Below are positions 62,542-64,000 of a stretch of DNA of 64,000 nt, one piece after another; position 1 is the first letter of the stretch, and the number at the start of each line of letters is the position of its first letter. Position numbers and translations under genes: made by a program. This DNA is from Altererythrobacter ishigakiensis (GTDB lineage Bacteria > Pseudomonadota > Alphaproteobacteria > Sphingomonadales > Sphingomonadaceae): positions 1,760,001 to 1,824,000 of the forward strand of contig NZ_CP015963.1 of the NCBI RefSeq assembly GCF_001663155.1, written 5' to 3'. The notes under the pieces are model-generated. The model worked only from the letters and a program-made list of their open reading frames with translations. It ran no database searches and was not told where the DNA came from.

Positions 62542-63051
62542 CTAGAAGGAGAATACGAAGCCTGTGGTGCTACGGACCGTGTCGAACGAAACTGTGTCGA
62601 CATTGAAGCGCAGCTTTCCGCCTGCAAGGGGGATATCGACGCCAGCACCGACAATCAGATCGCTATCGCTGGTGTCCACTCCATCCAACTCACCATCGTC
62701 GAGTTCGATGTTGAGAATCTCTTCAACGTCGAGTTCGATTTCCTGGTAGCCACCGCGCAGATAGTATTTGGTGCCGCTTGAATCGGCGGTGCCGAAGCGA
62801 GCGAGCGCGCCATATTCATAGTCGACAGCGTCTGTGCCAAAATGGAAGTTACCTTCAAAACCGGCAAACATGCTGTCGCCAACAGGGAAATCGACGCCTG
62901 CAACTACCCCGAAGATCGGGCTTCCATCGTCAAGTTCCACACCATCAGATTCATCCGAACCAACACCCAGATCATGGTATCCGGCCGATACGCCGATAAA
63001 TGTTTCGGTCTCGTTGGAATCCTGAGCCAGCGCAGCGGCTGGCGTCATCAT
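62542..63051 (-). CDS. outer-membrane beta-barrel-like protein with interrupted signal peptide
   Basis: From the ATG at 63051 the product is 169 residues: MMTPAAALAQ, then alternating strands ending in aromatic residues (TFIGVSAGYHDLGVG, IFGVVAGVDFP, MFAGFEGNFHFG, KYYLRGGYQEIEL) and a C-terminal Phe (TTGFVFSF), the pattern of small OmpA/OprF-like barrels. The residue loops are acidic. The start is odd: the full signal peptide would begin at an ATG at 63090 (MRK, then FVAGLFAAAMM), but codon 4 is TAA, leaving a signal too short to work. It may be a recent pseudogene, or the upstream stop may be a sequencing error. Confidence 0.7.
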   Translation of the reverse strand: MMTPAAALAQDSNETETFIGVSAGYHDLGVGSDESDGVELDDGSPIFGVVAGVDFPVGDSMFAGFEGNFHFGTDAVDYEYGALARFGTADSSGTKYYLRGGYQEIELDVEEILNIELDDGELDGVDTSDSDLIVGAGVDIPLAGGKLRFNVDTVSFDTVRSTTGFVFSF

Positions 63052-63090
63052 AGCCGCTGCGAACAGCCCTGCTACAAATTACTTTCTCAT
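63052..63090 (-). other. upstream signal-peptide remnant with in-frame TAA
   Basis: ATG AGA AAG TAA TTT GTA... reads MRK-stop-FVAGLFAAA directly in frame with the barrel gene. Removing the stop at 63079-63081 would give a normal signal peptide MRKxFVAGLFAAAMMTPAAALAQ. Confidence 0.75.
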
Positions 63091-63185
63091 TTTCTGTACT
63101 TTCTTATCTAACCTCTCAGGGGGCGAGCGGCGAGCCGGATATCGCTTTTGGACCTGTGCATAACAAGGCAACTCGAAGTCACATT

Positions 63186-63205
63186 TTATCGTTTTATTAC
63201 GATAA
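63186..63205. promoter_or_regulatory. AT-rich dyad upstream of the outer-membrane-type gene
   Basis: TTATCG-TTTTATTA-CGATAA is a perfect 6-8-6 inverted repeat in an AT-rich stretch of the 156-bp gap. A further GTGTT...AACAC pair lies at about 63214-63233. It could be an operator or the promoter region; no protein is assigned. Confidence 0.3.
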
Positions 63206-63246
63206 TTTGCACGTGTTGTAATACGGTAACACAGTTTTATCTGCGG

Positions 63247-64000
63247 TCAGTCTCGAAGACGCCAACCCGTCTTGAAGATGTAGGCAATTATCGCAGTACA
63301 GACAGCCAGGAATCCCAGCGTGATACTCAACGATAACCCGAAGTTGACGTCTCCACTGCCGTAGAATGTCCAGCGCAGTCCGCTGACCAAATAGACAATG
63401 GGATTCGCTAGAGCGATCTTGTCCCACGGCGCTGGCAACATGTCGATCGAATAGAATGTACCACCCAGAAAGGTAAGCGGGGTGAGGAAGAGCAGAGGTA
63501 TAATGCCCAACTTCTCAAAATTGTCGGCCCATACGCCGAGTATGAACCCGAATAACGAGAAGCTTGCCGCCACCAGCATGATGAAGATTATGGCCAGAAT
63601 TGGATGCGCAATTGTGTAATCCACGAACAGGTTGGCAGTGATCAGTATAATGCTGGCGAGTATCAAGCTTTTCGCAGCTGCAGCACCAACGAAACCAATC
63701 AGCGTCTCCGCAACGCCCACCGGAGCTGACAGCAACTCATAGATTGTTCCTGTGAACCGCGGCATATAAATACCGAAGCTCGCGTTCGAAGTGGTTTCCC
63801 CAAGCAGGGTGAGCATGAGCAGTCCGGGGATGATAAACGCACCGTAAGTTACGCCATCGATGGGTTCCATCCGGCTGCCGATCGCAGAACCGAACACAAT
63901 GAAGTAGAGCGATGTTGTCAACACTGGCGCGAGGATCGATTGGAATGCAGTGCGAAACGCCCGCATTACCTCGCGCTTAAAAATGGACCAGGCGCCGCGG
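63247..64000 (-). CDS. ABC-2 type transporter permease, C-terminal part (5' end outside window)
   Basis: The frame stays open to the right edge ([17 protein letters not shown] precedes the first internal ATG at 63966). Six hydrophobic segments and the ABC-2 permease signature region ([41 protein letters not shown]) are present, close to the NodJ/YadH type. The ATPase gene is expected upstream, outside the window. Substrate unknown. Confidence 0.9.
   Translation of the reverse strand, partial: RGAWSIFKREVMRAFRTAFQSILAPVLTTSLYFIVFGSAIGSRMEPIDGVTYGAFIIPGLLMLTLLGETTSNASFGIYMPRFTGTIYELLSAPVGVAETLIGFVGAAAAKSLILASIILITANLFVDYTIAHPILAIIFIMLVAASFSLFGFILGVWADNFEKLGIIPLLFLTPLTFLGGTFYSIDMLPAPWDKIALANPIVYLVSGLRWTFYGSGDVNFGLSLSITLGFLAVCTAIIAYIFKTGWRLRD

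Overview
The window is about 64 kb of a compact alphaproteobacterial chromosome, most likely from Sphingomonadales and probably Erythrobacteraceae (Erythrobacter/Altererythrobacter type). This is judged from protein character (DUF4170, the RibB type with a degenerate second domain, GMC oxidoreductase, tandem TraB/GumN proteins, DUF1343/DOMON pair), moderate-to-high GC, dense packing with ATGA/TGATG overlaps, and two matches to the alphaproteobacterial EcfG stress promoter. No searches were run; all calls come from reading the sequence and recalling family motifs. There is no prophage, insertion sequence or CRISPR array.

Layout. 1-5.7 kb: end of a MoxR ATPase gene, an antisense cytosolic chemoreceptor, the VWA partner of MoxR, a small lipoprotein, and a NamZ/DOMON-like pair. 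5.7-9.7 kb: tyrS, a PilZ protein, an MFS exporter and cysK. 9.8-14.5 kb: acyl-CoA dehydrogenase with its MerR regulator, hisI, a structured gene-free stretch, a broken comF and a methyltransferase. 14.5-20 kb: glyQ-glyS-ppdK operon on the minus strand. 20-25.5 kb: two TraB/GumN genes, rplY, DUF1330, pth, a P-loop kinase and a Tat-type SDR. 25.5-31.3 kb: metalloprotease, ychF, MaoC, mutL. 31.5-37.2 kb: the rod-shape operon mreB-mreC-mreD-mrdA-rodA. 37.3-39.2 kb: tRNA-Lys(CTT), an HTH-RibB fusion and ribH. 39.2-43.7 kb: eno, a four-gene membrane-protein cluster behind an EcfG-type promoter, DUF4170, GNAT and greA. 43.8-48.6 kb: carA - small membrane protein - carB. 48.8-54 kb: yqeY-dnaG-rpoD and an orphan ParA. 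54-57.5 kb: rpiB-glyA-(small protein)-nrdR-trmJ and a small exported protein. 57.5-64 kb: chorismate mutase, GMC oxidoreductase, rpsD, a quinone-reductase-like protein, tgt, an outer-membrane-type protein with a stop codon in its signal peptide, and the end of an ABC-2 permease gene.

Most of the window is core metabolism, translation, cell shape and replication. The most interesting element is ribB: its product carries an N-terminal Cro/C1-type helix-turn-helix fused to DHBP synthase and a GTP-cyclohydrolase-II-like domain lacking the zinc cysteines. The gene is preceded by two perfect 7-4-7 dyads sharing the core CACAT-N4-ATGTG, centred 52 bp (about five helical turns) apart, and no FMN riboswitch is seen. 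This suggests a riboflavin enzyme that represses its own gene. Other points worth checking are the two GGAAC-N16-CGTT promoters (before tRNA-Lys and before the membrane-protein cluster), a frameshifted comF with a 21-bp tandem duplication, the stop codon in the signal peptide at 63079-63081, a probably leaderless and self-controlled merR, and a possible small RNA between hisI and comF.
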